Assembly: GCF_016703145.1 (NCBI RefSeq)
Contig: NZ_JADJCO010000005.1
Span: 1,116,001 to 1,180,000 of the forward strand
Direction: 5' to 3'
From: Ottowia sp.
Lineage (GTDB): Bacteria; Pseudomonadota; Gammaproteobacteria; Burkholderiales; Burkholderiaceae_C
DNA: 64,000 nucleotides
Position 1 is the stretch's first letter, and the number at the start of each line of letters is the position of its first letter. Shown piece by piece: positions 42,898 through 51,649 of the stretch. A program made the translations under genes and the position numbers. The notes beneath the pieces were generated by a model. The model ran no database searches. It saw only the letters and a program-made list of their open reading frames with translations, and had not been told where the DNA came from.

Positions 42898-43923
42898 TCA
42901 CTTGATGGCCTGCGGATTCACGGGCGAGCCCACCGCGCCGGTGATGGGCAGGGTCGGGGCCACGAACAGAAATTCATACACGCCATCAGCGGCGCAGTCC
43001 TTGGCCAGTTCCTCCAGATAGAAGATCTCGCCCATGGTGATGCCCATCATCGGAATGACCATCTGATGCCACGGCTGGAAGGTCATGGTGGTCTCGTTGG
43101 GAATGACCTCGCATCCCCACGTGTCGGTGGCAATGGCGGCCACTTCCCTGGCGTGCAGCCATTCCGCGGTCTCGAAGCGCATGCCAGGCGCGGCGCCGCC
43201 GGCGTAGCTTCCCCAGTCGGCCTCGGCCAGGCACTGCTCCATGAAGCCCGTGCGGCAGATCAGGAAGTCGCCACGGCGAACCTCCACGCCCTGGGCCTTG
43301 GCGCAGCCCGCGAGGTCGGCATTGGAGATGCCGTAGCCGGGTTCCAGGTAGTCCGCGCCTCGGTATCGGGCGATGTCGAGCAGCACGCCGCGGCCGACCA
43401 TGCTGTTCCTGGTCTTTTCGATGCCATTCTTGGCCGCGCCCAGCGAGTCGACCAGCCTGGCGTCGTAGCCGTTCCACATCTTGTCGCCGAAGAACACATG
43501 GCCCAGGCCATCCCACTGCGTACCGCACTGCAGCGGCATGGTCACGATGTCATCGGCGTAGCCGCCGCCGGGAAGCCCCTGCTGGCCGGTGACGGCATCG
43601 GTGCCGGTGGCCGTCATGGTGTGGATGGGATTGAAGCGCATGCCCCAGCTGCTGCTGCTCTGAGGCCCGTTCTGATCGAACGGCAGCGCCAGCGAGAAGG
43701 CCTTGCCGCGCCTGACCAGGGCCGACGCCTTGGCAACGTCCTCCGGGGTCACGAAGTTGAGCGTGCCGATCTCATCGTCCGGGCCCCAGCGGTTCCAGTT
43801 GCTGACCTTGCGCGCTGTCTCCTCCAGCACCTTCGCGTCCACGTAAGTTTCCAGCGGGGTGCGCGGGTGCATCCTCAGCGGCGCGCGTCCGTCGATCTTT
43901 TGCATTTTCTGGCGTGCTGCCAT
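42898..43923 (-). CDS. cyclase family protein (kynurenine formamidase-like hydrolase)
   Basis: A 341-residue metal-dependent hydrolase of the cyclase family (PF04199 type). Metal-ligand and active-site segments appear as QWDGLGHVFFG, GRGVLLDIARY and GDFLICRTGFMEQ, with the C-terminal WHQMVIPMMGITMGEIF. The usual HxGTHxDxP motif is changed to QWDGLGHVF in this subfamily. It is 14 bases from the SDR gene and part of the LysR-linked operon. Ring opening or amide hydrolysis of an aromatic or alicyclic compound is a reasonable inference. Confidence 0.82.
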   Translation of the reverse strand: MAARQKMQKIDGRAPLRMHPRTPLETYVDAKVLEETARKVSNWNRWGPDDEIGTLNFVTPEDVAKASALVRRGKAFSLALPFDQNGPQSSSSWGMRFNPIHTMTATGTDAVTGQQGLPGGGYADDIVTMPLQCGTQWDGLGHVFFGDKMWNGYDARLVDSLGAAKNGIEKTRNSMVGRGVLLDIARYRGADYLEPGYGISNADLAGCAKAQGVEVRRGDFLICRTGFMEQCLAEADWGSYAGGAAPGMRFETAEWLHAREVAAIATDTWGCEVIPNETTMTFQPWHQMVIPMMGITMGEIFYLEELAKDCAADGVYEFLFVAPTLPITGAVGSPVNPQAIK

Positions 43924-43969
43924 GGTGGTTGTCTCCTGATGGGTTGGATGGAATGGTTGAGCGCTGGCG

Positions 43970-44947
43970 CTAAGGGTTCACGCGGATGCCGTTGTCACGA
44001 ATGATCCGGCCGTAGAGTTCGTGGTCCCGCCGAAGCCGCTGGTCCAGGTCGGCGCCGCTGCCGCCGATGGGCAGATAGCCCCAGCCGGCGATCCGGGCCT
44101 GCACGTCCGGCATGCGGATGATCTTGGTGATCTCCGACGAGAGACGCTGCACGATCACATCCGGCGTGGCCGCCGGCGCGAAGATGCCCTGGAAGGCATA
44201 GGAAACGAAGCCCGGCAGCACCTCGCCGAGGGCCGGGACGTCCGGCATCAAGGGCGACCGCTTCTCGCTGGTGATGCCCAGGGCCCGCACCTTGCCGGCT
44301 TTCACCAGGGGATCCGCCGTGAGAATGGGATCGAGATAGACATCGACGAGCCCCGAAAGCAGGTCCGTCGTCATTTGCATGCCGGCATACGGCACGTGGG
44401 TCATGCGGATGCCGGCCAGACTGGACAACCATTCCGTCGCCACGTGCGAATGGCTTCCAGCGCCCGCGCTGGCGTATTTCAGACTCCCGGGCGCCTGGCG
44501 AGCCGCGTCGAGCATGGCCGCCAGGCTGGCCGTATAAGGCTTGGTAGTGGTCGCCGTCAGGACGAAGGGGACGTCCAGCACCAGGGAGACGCCCCGGAAA
44601 TCCTTCAAGGGGTCGTACTTGGCGATGCGGTAGATGTGGGGATTCATCGCCATCACGCCCGTGACGGACATGAACAGCGTGTAGCCGTCGGCCGGGCTGC
44701 GGGCGACCGCCTCGCCGCCGATCATGCCCGACGCCCCGGGCTTGTTCTCCACGATCACGGGCTGTCCCAGCGAATGCTGCAGCTTGTCCGCCAGCACGCG
44801 AGCCACCACGTCCGGCGATGCCCCTGCCGGATACGGGACCACGATCTTGATCGGGTGGCTGGGGTAGGCCGGAGCCTGGGCCGCCACCGGTTGAACCGCC
44901 GCGAGAGCCGCCCATGCGAGCGCGCCGGCGAAAAGTCGTCGATTCAT
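43970..44947 (-). CDS. Bug/TctC family solute-binding protein of the catabolic operon
   Basis: A 325-residue periplasmic receptor. MNRRLFAGALAWAALAAVQP and a signal cleavage near VAAQ precede YPSHPIKIVVPYPAG. MIGGEAVARSPADGYTLFM and VPYAGMQMTTDLLSG are family landmarks. The frame is open to 45016, but 44947 gives the normal signal peptide. It is the first gene of the minus-strand operon, divergent from a LysR gene, so it probably delivers the pathway substrate. Confidence 0.9.
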   Translation of the reverse strand: MNRRLFAGALAWAALAAVQPVAAQAPAYPSHPIKIVVPYPAGASPDVVARVLADKLQHSLGQPVIVENKPGASGMIGGEAVARSPADGYTLFMSVTGVMAMNPHIYRIAKYDPLKDFRGVSLVLDVPFVLTATTTKPYTASLAAMLDAARQAPGSLKYASAGAGSHSHVATEWLSSLAGIRMTHVPYAGMQMTTDLLSGLVDVYLDPILTADPLVKAGKVRALGITSEKRSPLMPDVPALGEVLPGFVSYAFQGIFAPAATPDVIVQRLSSEITKIIRMPDVQARIAGWGYLPIGGSGADLDQRLRRDHELYGRIIRDNGIRVNP

Positions 44948-45000
44948 GCCTTGTCTCCTTGTTTGGTGTGATCCATGAATGCCGGCCACTGTACGCACGC

Positions 45001-45044
45001 GGACCCATTCAATCAAAGACAGTATTTACATGGACCCATACAAT
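45001..45044. promoter_or_regulatory. direct repeats in the LysR/operon divergent region
   Basis: GGACCCATTCAAT (45001-45013) and GGACCCATACAAT (45032-45044) differ by one base and start 31 bases apart, about three helical turns. They lie between the divergent tctC and LysR genes and are good candidates for regulator binding sites. Confidence 0.55.
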
Positions 45045-45072
45045 TCAGGCATGCCCAGAGGAGTGTCAGGCC

Positions 45073-45996
45073 ATGGATATCCGGCAGTTGAGAACCTTCG
45101 TCCAGGTGGCCGAGATGCGCAGCATCACGCGCGCGGCCGCCGCGCTGCACACGGCTCAACCGGCCCTGAGCCGGCAACTGAGGCTGTTGGAAGAAGAGCT
45201 CGGCGAGACGCTCTTCGAGCGCGGCGAGCGAGGCGTCACGCTCACCGCAGCGGGCGAGCAGTTGCTGCATCGGGCCACCAGCCTGGTCCGCGATTTCGAC
45301 TCGCTCAAGACCGACCTCGCCCGGCGCTCCAGGGCGCTTTCCGGGCACGTGCGCTTCGGGGTACCGAAATCGCTCATGGAAAGCTATGTCGCTCCCGCCG
45401 TGGCGGAATTCCATGAAACCTATCCCGCGATCTCCATGGCGCTGATCGAAGGCACGACCCTGGAGCTGCGCGAGCAAGTGCGCATGGGCGCCTTGGACCT
45501 GGCCATCGTTTCCGACCTCGACCGGTCGCCCAGCGCCCGGATGCAGTCCCTTTTCCGCGAACCGCTGGTGCTGGCAGCGCACGCCGCCAGCAAGCTGCGC
45601 ATGAGCCGCCCGGTCAGCCTTCGCACTGTCGCCGAACAGGTGCTCGTCACGGCGAGCCGTCCCAACGTCATCCGCCTCACCCTGGAGGATGCCCTCCATC
45701 GCGAGGGCTTGGCGCCGCGATGGGGCTTCGAAACCAATTCACACGTGGCTGCCCGGATCCTGGCAAGTTCTGGAAAAGTGCACGCCGCCCTGACCTACTC
45801 GGCCATCGCGGTGGAACTCAAGGCGGGGCACATCGCGGCCGCCCCTATTCAAGGCGCGGCCATCACCTGGAACATCATCGTCACGCCCTTGAGGGAACTG
45901 CCTCGGCAGGCCGCCGTCCTGCGCAGCTTCATGATCGACGCCGCAGCGGCATGGGTGAAAAAACAGCGCTGGCCGAGTGGATTGCTGGCGGACTGA
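45073..45996 (+). CDS. LysR-type transcriptional regulator
   Basis: A 307-residue regulator. The N-terminal helix-turn-helix reads MRSITRAAAALHTAQPALSR with QLRLLEEELGETLFER following. The effector domain begins GHVRFGVPKSLMESYVAP. It is transcribed away from the tctC-cyclase-SDR-OsmC-ligase operon and is the likely activator of it. Its start at ATG 45073 is fixed by the MDIRQLRTF motif. Confidence 0.93.
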   Translation: MDIRQLRTFVQVAEMRSITRAAAALHTAQPALSRQLRLLEEELGETLFERGERGVTLTAAGEQLLHRATSLVRDFDSLKTDLARRSRALSGHVRFGVPKSLMESYVAPAVAEFHETYPAISMALIEGTTLELREQVRMGALDLAIVSDLDRSPSARMQSLFREPLVLAAHAASKLRMSRPVSLRTVAEQVLVTASRPNVIRLTLEDALHREGLAPRWGFETNSHVAARILASSGKVHAALTYSAIAVELKAGHIAAAPIQGAAITWNIIVTPLRELPRQAAVLRSFMIDAAAAWVKKQRWPSGLLAD

Positions 45997-46170
45997 CACG
46001 CAGCGCCCCACGTCACCGGGCCGCTGCCGCCTTCCAATCGGCATAGGGGGCAGCCCTGATGGACTGCACCCCTGCCACACCACCCGGCATGCGGGTCGCT
46101 TTGCTCACCGTGACCAGCTCGCAGCGGGACTTGCACCCGCAGGTGTGCGACCATGCTGGGCGCACACGAC

Positions 46171-46192
46171 AAAAAGCCCGGCATGGCCGGGC
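46171..46192 (-). terminator. rho-independent terminator of the second ligase gene
   Basis: GCCCGGC (46176-46182) and GCCGGGC (46186-46192) flank ATG; on the minus strand the stem is followed by TTTTTGTCG. It is about 65 bases past the stop at 46259. Confidence 0.8.
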
Positions 46193-46258
46193 CTGTGAGA
46201 TGGCCAGGCACGCGCGAAGCACGTGCCTGGGGCAGTCTGGCAAGAGAGCCTGCGCCGC

Positions 46259-47953
46259 TCAGGCGGCCGCCTTCTCCTCCGCCTCCTGCAAGGTGCGCCA
46301 CATCACCTTGCCCGAACCGCTCTTGGGCAGGCTGTCCACGAACTGCACCACGCGCGGCACCTTGTACACCGCCATGTTCTCGCGGCACCAGCCGATGATG
46401 TCCTCGGCCGTGGTGTCCTGGTGCGTGGGCCGCAGCACCACCACCGCCTTGACGGACTCGCCCCGGTAGGCATCCTTGGTGGCGATGATGCAGGCTTCCT
46501 GGATGGCCGGGTGCTTGTACATCAGCAGTTCCACCTCCGCCGGCCAGACCTTGAAGCCGCTGGCGTTGATCATGCGCTTGAGACGGTCGGTCATGAAGAA
46601 GTAGCCGTCCTCATCCACCCGGGCCAGGTCACCGGTGCGCAGGAAGCGCCTGCCCTCGAACTCGATGAAGGTGTCGGCCGTGGCGTCGGGCCGCTTCCAG
46701 TAGCCCTGGAACACCTGCGGGCCGTGCACGATGATCTCGCCCGCCTCGCCCACGGGCTGCTCCTTGAGCGTGTCCGGATCGACCACGCGCGCATCGGTGC
46801 TGATGAACGGGATGCCCAGGCACTGCTGCTTGGGGTGGTCCATGGGGTTGGAGTGCGATGGCGCCGAGGTCTCGGTCATGCCGTAGCCCTCGATGTAGCG
46901 CAGGCCGTACTGCTCCAGCAGGCGCTGCGCCACGGCCTGCGGCATGGCCGCGCCGCCGCCGCCGATGTAGCTCAGGCTGCTCATGTCGAAGCTGGCGAAA
47001 TTGGGGCTGGCCAGCAGATCGACCACCATGGTGGGGATGTTGGTCCAGGAGGTGACCTTGCGGCCCGAGATGAGGCGCCCGGCCATCTCGCGGTCCCAGC
47101 GCGGCATGATGACCATCGTGCCCGACGCGGCGACCGTGCAGTGCAGCACGCTGACGATGCCGGTGATGTGGAACAGCGGCACCACCACCAGCCCCACGAC
47201 CTCGGACGTGGCCTGCCCCCAGTACATGCCGGCCACGGCGTTGTGCATCAGGCTGGAGTGCAGGTGGATGCAGCCCTTGGGCAGGCCCGTGGTGCCGCTG
47301 GTGTAGGGCAGCAGGGCCATGTCGCCGGCGCCCACGGTGTGCTCGGGCGCCGGGTGGCCGGCAGACAGCGCGTCCGTCCAGGCCGTGACCTGGCCGCCCG
47401 CCAGCGCGGGCAGCGGGTGGCGCGTGGCCAGCCAGTCGCGCCAGGCTTCCACCGGCGCCTCGGGGCCGGCGGCGTTCGCGTCGAAGGCGTCGGAGAACTG
47501 GGTGACGATCAGGTGCGCCAGCCGCTCCTCGGGAGGCAGGGCGTCGCTGGCGGCGGCGATCTCGGCCGCCAGGTCGCCCGTGGTGATGGCGACCTTGGCG
47601 TCGGAGTCGCTGATGTAGTGCTTGATCTCCTCGGCCCGGTTCATGGGGTTGACCGGCACCACCACGGCGTTGGCGCGCAGGATGGCGAAGTGCGCCACCA
47701 CCAGTTGCGCGCTGTTCTGCATGTCCAGGATCACCCGGTCGCCGCGCTGCACGCCCATGGCATGCAGGGTGCCGGCCAGGGCATCGACCTGGGCCGCCAG
47801 TTCGCGGTAGGTGGTCTCGCGCCCCAGGAAGACGATGGCCACCTTGTCGGGGTAGCGCTCGGCGCTGACCCGGAGGTTGTGCCACAGCGAGGTGGCGGGC
47901 ACGGCGAGGTCGTGCGGCAGGGTCTTGGGCCAGAACTTGAAATGCGTGCGCAT
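46259..47953 (-). CDS. AMP-forming acyl-CoA ligase, paralogue of the 39.8 kb gene
   Basis: A 564-residue enzyme with the same motifs as its neighbour: LLPYTSGTTGLPKGC, GYGMTETSAPSHSN, GDLARVDEDGYFF and LPKSGSGKVMWR. Overall it is clearly similar but diverged from the first copy, except in the last roughly 330 bases where the two are nearly identical at the DNA level, including silent positions. It is a single-gene unit with its own terminator. Substrate specificity is unknown. Confidence 0.9.
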   Translation of the reverse strand: MRTHFKFWPKTLPHDLAVPATSLWHNLRVSAERYPDKVAIVFLGRETTYRELAAQVDALAGTLHAMGVQRGDRVILDMQNSAQLVVAHFAILRANAVVVPVNPMNRAEEIKHYISDSDAKVAITTGDLAAEIAAASDALPPEERLAHLIVTQFSDAFDANAAGPEAPVEAWRDWLATRHPLPALAGGQVTAWTDALSAGHPAPEHTVGAGDMALLPYTSGTTGLPKGCIHLHSSLMHNAVAGMYWGQATSEVVGLVVVPLFHITGIVSVLHCTVAASGTMVIMPRWDREMAGRLISGRKVTSWTNIPTMVVDLLASPNFASFDMSSLSYIGGGGAAMPQAVAQRLLEQYGLRYIEGYGMTETSAPSHSNPMDHPKQQCLGIPFISTDARVVDPDTLKEQPVGEAGEIIVHGPQVFQGYWKRPDATADTFIEFEGRRFLRTGDLARVDEDGYFFMTDRLKRMINASGFKVWPAEVELLMYKHPAIQEACIIATKDAYRGESVKAVVVLRPTHQDTTAEDIIGWCRENMAVYKVPRVVQFVDSLPKSGSGKVMWRTLQEAEEKAAA

Positions 47954-48075
47954 GGGGGCTTGTCTCCTTGTCCAGGGTTGGTTTTGCTCTTGATCCTAAA
48001 TCCGCTGGTAGCGCCTGCCACCACGTTTGTCGCATGGGAGACAATGCATGGCTTCCGCCGATCGCCCAGCAGAAA

Positions 48076-48103
48076 GGCCCGCGAGACGACCGTCTCGCGG
48101 GCC
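48076..48103 (-). terminator. strong hairpin terminator after glnB
   Basis: GGCCCGCGAGACG and CGTCTCGCGGGCC form a perfect 13-pair stem with a 2-base gap; on the minus strand it runs into TTTCTGC. It lies 17 bases after the glnB stop. Confidence 0.8.
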
Positions 48104-48120
48104 TGGGGCCGGAGTGGCAC

Positions 48121-48459
48121 TCAGACCGCCGCGTCGTCCTCCTCGCCCGTGCGGATGCGCACCACGCGGTCCACGGCGGTGACGAAGATCTTGCCGTCGC
48201 CGATCTTGCCGGTGCGGGCGGCCTTGACGATGGCGTCGACGCAGCGATCGACGTCGCCGTCGGGCACCACCACCTCGATCTTCACCTTGGGCAGGAAGTC
48301 CACCACGTACTCGGCGCCGCGGTACAGTTCGGTGTGGCCCTTCTGGCGGCCAAAGCCCTTGACCTCGGTCACCGTCAGGCCGGTCACGCCGACGTCGGCC
48401 AGGTTCTCCCGCACCTCCTCCAGCTTGAAGGGTTTGATGATGGCGGTGATCTGTTTCAT
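48121..48459 (-). CDS. glnB: nitrogen regulatory protein P-II
   Basis: A 112-residue signalling protein that reports nitrogen and energy status. MKQITAIIKPFKLEEVRENL is the usual start; the T-loop GRQKGHTELYRGAEYVVDF contains the uridylylated tyrosine (position 51); VDRVVRIRTGEEDDAAV ends it. It lies 21 bases downstream of nadE on the same strand, a common order in Burkholderiales, so the two are probably co-transcribed. GlnB rather than GlnK is inferred from the absence of amtB nearby. Confidence 0.94.
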   Translation of the reverse strand: MKQITAIIKPFKLEEVRENLADVGVTGLTVTEVKGFGRQKGHTELYRGAEYVVDFLPKVKIEVVVPDGDVDRCVDAIVKAARTGKIGDGKIFVTAVDRVVRIRTGEEDDAAV

Positions 48460-48480
48460 GCAATGCTCTCCTGGAAGGGC

Positions 48481-50145
48481 TCACGCCCTGAACTTGTTGG
48501 TTATAGGATAACGCCAGTCCTTGCCGAAGCCGCGATGGGTAACCCGCGTGCCCTCGGCCGACTGGCGGCGCTTGTACTCGTTGATCTTGATCAGGCGCGT
48601 GACCAACTCCACATCCTCGGGCCGGAAGCCCTCGGCCACCAGCTCGGCCACGCCCAGGTCGTTCTCCATGTAGCGCTCGATGAGGGCGTCCAGCACCTCG
48701 TAGGGCGGCAGGCTGTCCTGGTCGGTCTGGTCCGCGCGCAGCTCGGCGCTGGGCGGGCGGGTGATGATGCGCTCGGGAATGGGGTTGGCGCCGGTGCCGC
48801 GGGGGTCGTGCGCGTTGCGCCAGCGCGCCAGGCGAAACACCGCCGTCTTGACCACGTCCTTGATCGGCGCGAAGCCCCCGCACATGTCGCCGTACAGCGT
48901 GCAGTAGCCCACCGCGTACTCGCTCTTGTTGCCGGTGGTGAGGATCAGATGGCCATGCTTGTTGGACAGGGCCATCAGCATCACGCCGCGGATGCGGGCC
49001 TGGATGTTCTCCTCGGTCGTGTCCTCGGGCTTGCCGCCGAACAGGGGCTGCAGCGAGGCCTTGAAGGCCTCGAACTCGGGCAGGATGGAAATCTCGTCGT
49101 AGCGCACGCCCAGGCGGCGCGCCATCTCGCGCGCGTCCTCCAGGCTGATGCCGGCGGTGTACGGGCTGGGCATCATCACGGCGTGCACCTGGTCCTTGCC
49201 CAGCGCGTCCACGGCCAGGGCCATGACCACGGCCGAATCGATGCCGCCCGACAAGCCCAGCGCCACGCTCTTGAAGCCGTTCTTGCGCACGTAGTCGCCC
49301 AGGCCCATCACCAGGGCGTCCCACAGGTCGGCGTCGTTGTCGCGCGCCGGGGCCGTGTCCGCTCTTAATTCGATAGCTTCTCCCGCACGCTGCGCGCCGA
49401 CGTAGAACAGTTTTTCCTCGAAACTGGGGGCGCGCCCGGCCAACCTGGCGTCCGGCCCCACGGCGAACGAGCGGCCCTCGAACACCACCTCGTCCTGCCC
49501 GCCCACCAGGTGCGCGTACACCAGCGGCAGGCCGCAGGCCTTGACGCGCTCGATCATCATGGCCTCGCGCTCGTAGCCCTTGCCGATGTGGAAGGGCGAG
49601 GCGTTGATGACGGCCAGCAGTTCGGCCCCCGCCTCCTTGTCCAGTTGGGCCGGCTCGTCGAACCAGGCGTCCTCGCAGATCAGCAGGCCGACGTTCACGC
49701 CGCCGGCCTCGAACACGCAGGTGCCCTGCCCCGGCACGAAGTAGCGCCGCTCGTCGAACACCTGGTAGTTGGGCAGCAGGCGCTTGGCGTAGGTCTCGAT
49801 CACGCGGCCCTCGCGGATCACGCTGGCGGCATTGTTGCGCTGCGGGACGGTGACGCTCTTGCCGCGCTGGTCGCGCCCGATGGGGTGGCCGACGACGATG
49901 GCCATGTCCTTCAACCCCGCCGTCTCGCGCGCCACCGTCTTCACCGCCTCGTCGCAGGCGGCGATGAACGAGGGGCGCAGGAACAGGTCCTCGGCGATGT
50001 AGGCGCAGATCGACAGCTCGGGCGTCAGCAGCAGCCGCGCGCCCTCGGCATAGGCGGTGCGCGCCGCGTCGATGATCTTGCGGGCATTGCCGGCCATGTC
50101 GCCCACCACGAAGTTGAGCTGCGCGACGCAAATCTTGAGGGTCAT
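48481..50145 (-). CDS. nadE: glutamine-dependent NAD+ synthetase
   Basis: A 554-residue two-domain enzyme. The N-terminal nitrilase-type glutaminase shows TPELSICAYIAEDL (Glu), a Lys in the PIGRDQRGKSVTV area and the nucleophile in LLICEDAWFDEP (Cys). The synthetase domain has the P-loop LGLSGGIDSAVVMALAVDA and the C-terminal KSEYAVGYCTLYGDMCGGFA. It amidates nicotinic acid adenine dinucleotide. A short stretch near 49360-49385 (LRADTAPARD linker) resembles a fragment of the dispersed repeat. Confidence 0.95.
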   Translation of the reverse strand: MTLKICVAQLNFVVGDMAGNARKIIDAARTAYAEGARLLLTPELSICAYIAEDLFLRPSFIAACDEAVKTVARETAGLKDMAIVVGHPIGRDQRGKSVTVPQRNNAASVIREGRVIETYAKRLLPNYQVFDERRYFVPGQGTCVFEAGGVNVGLLICEDAWFDEPAQLDKEAGAELLAVINASPFHIGKGYEREAMMIERVKACGLPLVYAHLVGGQDEVVFEGRSFAVGPDARLAGRAPSFEEKLFYVGAQRAGEAIELRADTAPARDNDADLWDALVMGLGDYVRKNGFKSVALGLSGGIDSAVVMALAVDALGKDQVHAVMMPSPYTAGISLEDAREMARRLGVRYDEISILPEFEAFKASLQPLFGGKPEDTTEENIQARIRGVMLMALSNKHGHLILTTGNKSEYAVGYCTLYGDMCGGFAPIKDVVKTAVFRLARWRNAHDPRGTGANPIPERIITRPPSAELRADQTDQDSLPPYEVLDALIERYMENDLGVAELVAEGFRPEDVELVTRLIKINEYKRRQSAEGTRVTHRGFGKDWRYPITNKFRA

Positions 50146-50308
50146 GTGCGGTACCTGCGAACCAAGCGAGCGGCGATGTTACCCGCGCAGGCCGGCACGG
50201 CGCGGGCGGTATCCAACGGCCTCAAAGCATGCTTTACAATTTTTTGCGATGCCTTTGGTCAGATGCGACCTGAGCACCACTCCACCCAACCACCGGAAGA
50301 CAGACACA

Positions 50309-51558
50309 ATGCAGCCCCCCCCCCCGCAATTGACCGCCTGAAGCAAGCCCTGCGCCAAGGGCGCCGCCACCTCGCGGCGCTGGCCCTGCTGCTGTCGGCG
50401 GCCGCCCTGCCCAGCGGCGTGCAGGCGGCGGTCATTACGTTTGATGATCTTGCGTGCCTCCCCGACATTGCGATCCCTAACGGCTACGCCGGGTTGAACT
50501 GGAGCAATTTCTACTGCGGAGACGGCACTGACCCCACCTACATCCCTTCGGGATACTTCAATGGCATAGTCTCTGGCAAGAATGTGGCGTACAACGCATC
50601 CGCGAACCCGGCAACGTTCACCATCACCGCCCCTGGCGGCGCCAAGTTCAACCTGAACAGCGTCTATCTGACGGCGGCCTGGAACGACAACCTGAACGTA
50701 CAGATCGTCGCCTCGCGCAACGGCACCACGTTAACCCCCTTGGACTACACCGTGCAGGCCACGGGGCCGACCCAGGTCACGCCGGCGCTGGTCAACATCG
50801 ACCAGGTGGTGTTTTCCAGTTCCGGTGGCACTACACACCCGGGATACACCGACGGCGGCCCCTTGTTCGTGATGGACAACCTCGACATCAGCTTCGGCCC
50901 CATCGTCACCACCAACCCCGCCACGGCTATCACCGCCACCGGCGCCACGCTGAACGGCAGCATTAACGACGCTGGCCTCGACACCATCGCCAGCTTTGAA
51001 TGGGGCACCAGCACCGCCTACGGCAGCACCGCCGCCGCCACGCCGGCGGCCATCGCCGCCGGCAGCGGCGACACGGCGGTCAGCGCCGTGCTGTCGGCCT
51101 TGGCCTGCAACACCACCTACCACTACCGGGCAAGCGCCAGCAACGCCAATGGCACCACGCCGGGCGACGACCAGAGCTTCACCACCAGCGCCTGCCTGCC
51201 GGGCGCGCCCACCATCGGCGCCGCCACGGCGGGCGTGGGCCGCGCCACGGTGGCCTTCACCCCGCCGGCCAACGACGGCGGCGCGGCCATCACCAGCTAC
51301 GCCGTCACCTGCGAACCGGGCGGCATCACCGCCAGCGGCAGCGCCAGCCCCATCACCGTGACGGGCCTAAGCTCCGGCCAGGCCTACACGTGCAGCGTGA
51401 CGGCCACCAACAGCGCGGGCACCGGCCCGGCCTCGGCAGCCGTGAGCGTGACTCCTCTACTGCCCGCCCCCGTTCCAACGCTGTCGCAATGGGGCCTGCT
51501 GCTGCTGGGCGGCTTGCTGGGCGCCACGGCGCTGCGCCGGCGCGCGGCGCGGGGCTGA
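50309..51558 (+). pseudogene. IPTL-CTERM surface/exported protein with a poly-C tract after the start; out of frame as given
   Basis: The coding frame (from about 50327) begins IDRLKQALRQGRRHLAALAL with a signal peptide ending SGVQA, then a roughly 150-residue domain (VITFDDLACL start), two fibronectin III-like segments and a C-terminal VPTLSQWGLLLLGGLLG plus RRR, an IPTL-CTERM sorting signal. ATG 50309 with GGAAG at 50295-50299 is the natural start, but the tract of 11 C (50315-50325) puts it out of frame with the rest; 12 or 9 C would join them as MQPPPPAIDRL. The tract may switch the gene on and off, or a C may be missing from the sequence. Confidence 0.75.
50315..50325 (+). repeat. poly-C tract of 11
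   Basis: An uninterrupted run of 11 C at codons 3-6 of the IPTL-CTERM gene. Such tracts mutate readily by slippage and are also prone to sequencing error. Confidence 0.85.
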
Positions 51559-51649
51559 TCCAAACCTCTGCGGCGCGGGGTGGCGAACGGGCCAGGATAA
51601 TTCCGGCCCAGCCCCGCCCCCGCCTTGGCGGGCGGGCCACCCTTTTCAC

